Origin: Gemmatimonadota bacterium
Lineage (GTDB): Bacteria > JAAXHH01
Length of the DNA stretch: 14,953 nucleotides
Assembly (NCBI GenBank): GCA_026713285.1
Contig: JAPOOT010000262.1
Location: forward strand, 1-14,953
Reading direction: 5' to 3'
Below the pieces are notes generated by a model. That model was not told the DNA's origin. It worked only from the letters and a program-made list of their open reading frames with translations, and made no database searches. Below, piece after piece: positions 14,176 to 14,953 of this stretch (its first letter is position 1; every line of letters starts with the position of its first letter). A program made the translations under genes and the position numbers.

Positions 14176-14953
14176 TTAAAAATCCTTCGTGTAAATCAGG
14201 CGAACCCTGTCCGTATACCGGAAGGCATTGACTATCATGCTCCGGTCTCCCGCCCCCATCCTCTCGCGTTCCAACCTGATCAGCGTACCGATCTGATCAC
14301 CCGTTACGGTGAGCGTCAGTTCGGCGCCAACCACGGAGTAGGTACCCGGATAGGCTCTGCCGTCGAAGTTCGTCAGGATCAAACGGTCGCCGGAAACCAG
14401 CCACTGGCCCTCGTCCCCCGTGCCGTCCGCATACAGTCCGTCGGGCCCGAACCGGATAAGACGGAAGCCTGCCTGGTCCAGAACATCCTCAAAATAACTG
14501 ATGACCTTTCCTATGCTTTCGTCGATACGAGCTCTGCGCCGGACTGCCGCCTGTTCGGCTTGTTCGGCCTGTTCGGCCTGCTCCTCCAGGTACCTGCGGA
14601 TATTGTTCGGTATCTCTTCAGCGAAATCATGCCGCGCCAACCGCCAGGCGCCCACCAGCGCAGGGTCCGTTGCGGCGGGGGCAGATCCGGATGTCCCGGA
14701 TGACCCGGATGCCTCGGGTCCCGGAGAAGAAGGGAACTTCCCGGATCCTGCCGCTTCAATCGCTTCCAGGATCCGATCCAGTTGCCCTTCGATCTCGTCG
14801 AAGCGCCTGTCCTGCGCTCCCAGCCTGTTTTTGACTCGTGACAGCTCCCATTCGATCTGGTTGAGCTTGACCATGATCTGGCTCTGCCGGAAATCGACAG
14901 ACTGATCGTCCGCGGCGGTCCGGTTCCATCCGCTGGCAAACGCGAGGAGGACG
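14176..14953 (-). CDS. secreted or envelope coiled-coil protein of unknown function, N-terminus beyond the window
   Basis: The frame has an internal ATG at 14874, but it stays open to the right edge. The extra residues read VLLAFASGWNRTAADDQ, the hydrophobic core and cleavage region of a signal peptide. The true start is therefore outside the window, with 258 residues visible. After the signal come a predicted coiled coil (MVKLNQIEWELSRVKNRL to about ILEAIEAAG), a Gly/Ser/Pro/Ala linker, and a second helical stretch with EQAEQAEQAEQ. A C-terminal beta-rich domain starts near LVGAWRL and contains WLVSGDRLILTNF and GTYSVVGAELTLTVTG. That pattern recalls lipocalin-like domains, but I do not assign a family. 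It is probably periplasmic or envelope-bound. It precedes the PhyH gene on the same strand with a gap of about 100 bp, so co-transcription is possible but not shown. Confidence 0.72.
   Translation of the reverse strand, partial: VLLAFASGWNRTAADDQSVDFRQSQIMVKLNQIEWELSRVKNRLGAQDRRFDEIEGQLDRILEAIEAAGSGKFPSSPGPEASGSSGTSGSAPAATDPALVGAWRLARHDFAEEIPNNIRRYLEEQAEQAEQAEQAAVRRRARIDESIGKVISYFEDVLDQAGFRLIRFGPDGLYADGTGDEGQWLVSGDRLILTNFDGRAYPGTYSVVGAELTLTVTGDQIGTLIRLERERMGAGDRSMIVNAFRYTDRVRLIYTKDF
14549..14584 (-). repeat. 9-bp tandem repeat, four units, in the secreted-protein gene
   Basis: Plus-strand units gcctgttcg, gcttgttcg, gcctgttcg and gcctgctcc (14549-14584). They encode a repeated EQA tripeptide in a helix. 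The unit is a multiple of three, so copy changes keep the frame. Confidence 0.85.

Noticed and set aside
12058..14179. Two long plus-strand frames (447 and 354 codons) opposite the oxidoreductase and PhyH genes
   Set aside because: Both are shadows of genes with intact catalytic motifs on the minus strand. Neither has a supporting ribosome site or domain.
14176..14874. Start of the secreted protein at the internal ATG (14874)
   Set aside because: The frame remains open to the window end and the upstream residues look like a signal peptide, so the true start is outside.

Overview
The window is a bacterial chromosome segment of high GC content (about 60% by eye, not computed), densely coded, with intrinsic terminators, near-consensus sigma70-type promoters and a frequent but not universal Shine-Dalgarno. 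The gene set is a DUF6785/DUF6784-type membrane protein pair, an M32 carboxypeptidase, an enolase-superfamily sugar-acid dehydratase, a phytanoyl-CoA dioxygenase-family enzyme and a Gfo/Idh/MocA oxidoreductase. It resembles uncultured marine or soil lineages such as Latescibacterota or Poribacteria. That placement is an inference from gene content and no marker gene confirms it.

Left block (1-7335, all minus strand). A probable operon reads leftward from about 7340. Its order is an ATP-grasp ligase with a C-terminal extension, an M32 metallocarboxypeptidase, two tandem 651-residue polytopic membrane proteins that align without gaps, and the N-terminus of a phosphoglucomutase/phosphomannomutase cut by the window edge. 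The peptidase and the first membrane protein overlap by 4 bp, which suggests translational coupling. The ligase, peptidase and paired membrane proteins may form a small peptide or amino-acid-conjugate pathway. This is the most interesting functional hypothesis in the window.

Middle block (7336-9424, plus strand). A divergent intergenic region of about 240 bp carries candidate promoters for the ligase operon and for an HU-type DNA-binding protein. After HU comes an unrecognised 219-residue gene, apparently with a TTG start, a promoter and a palindrome at its transcription start. It is followed by a broken metallophosphoesterase fragment that runs into an AT-rich stretch of about 300 bp. A complete tRNA unit follows: promoter, tRNA-Leu(UAA), tRNA-Val(GAC) and terminator.

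Right block (9425-14953). A rhamnonate-dehydratase-like enolase-superfamily gene is followed by a structured leader of about 400 bp. The leader holds a 10-codon ORF with a perfect Shine-Dalgarno, four mutually exclusive pairing segments and a strong terminator, the architecture of an attenuator. It precedes a class-2-like dihydroorotate dehydrogenase homologue whose active site deviates from the family. That gene converges, sharing a CTAG stop, on a leftward set: a secreted coiled-coil protein cut by the window end, a phytanoyl-CoA dioxygenase-family enzyme and a Gfo/Idh/MocA oxidoreductase.
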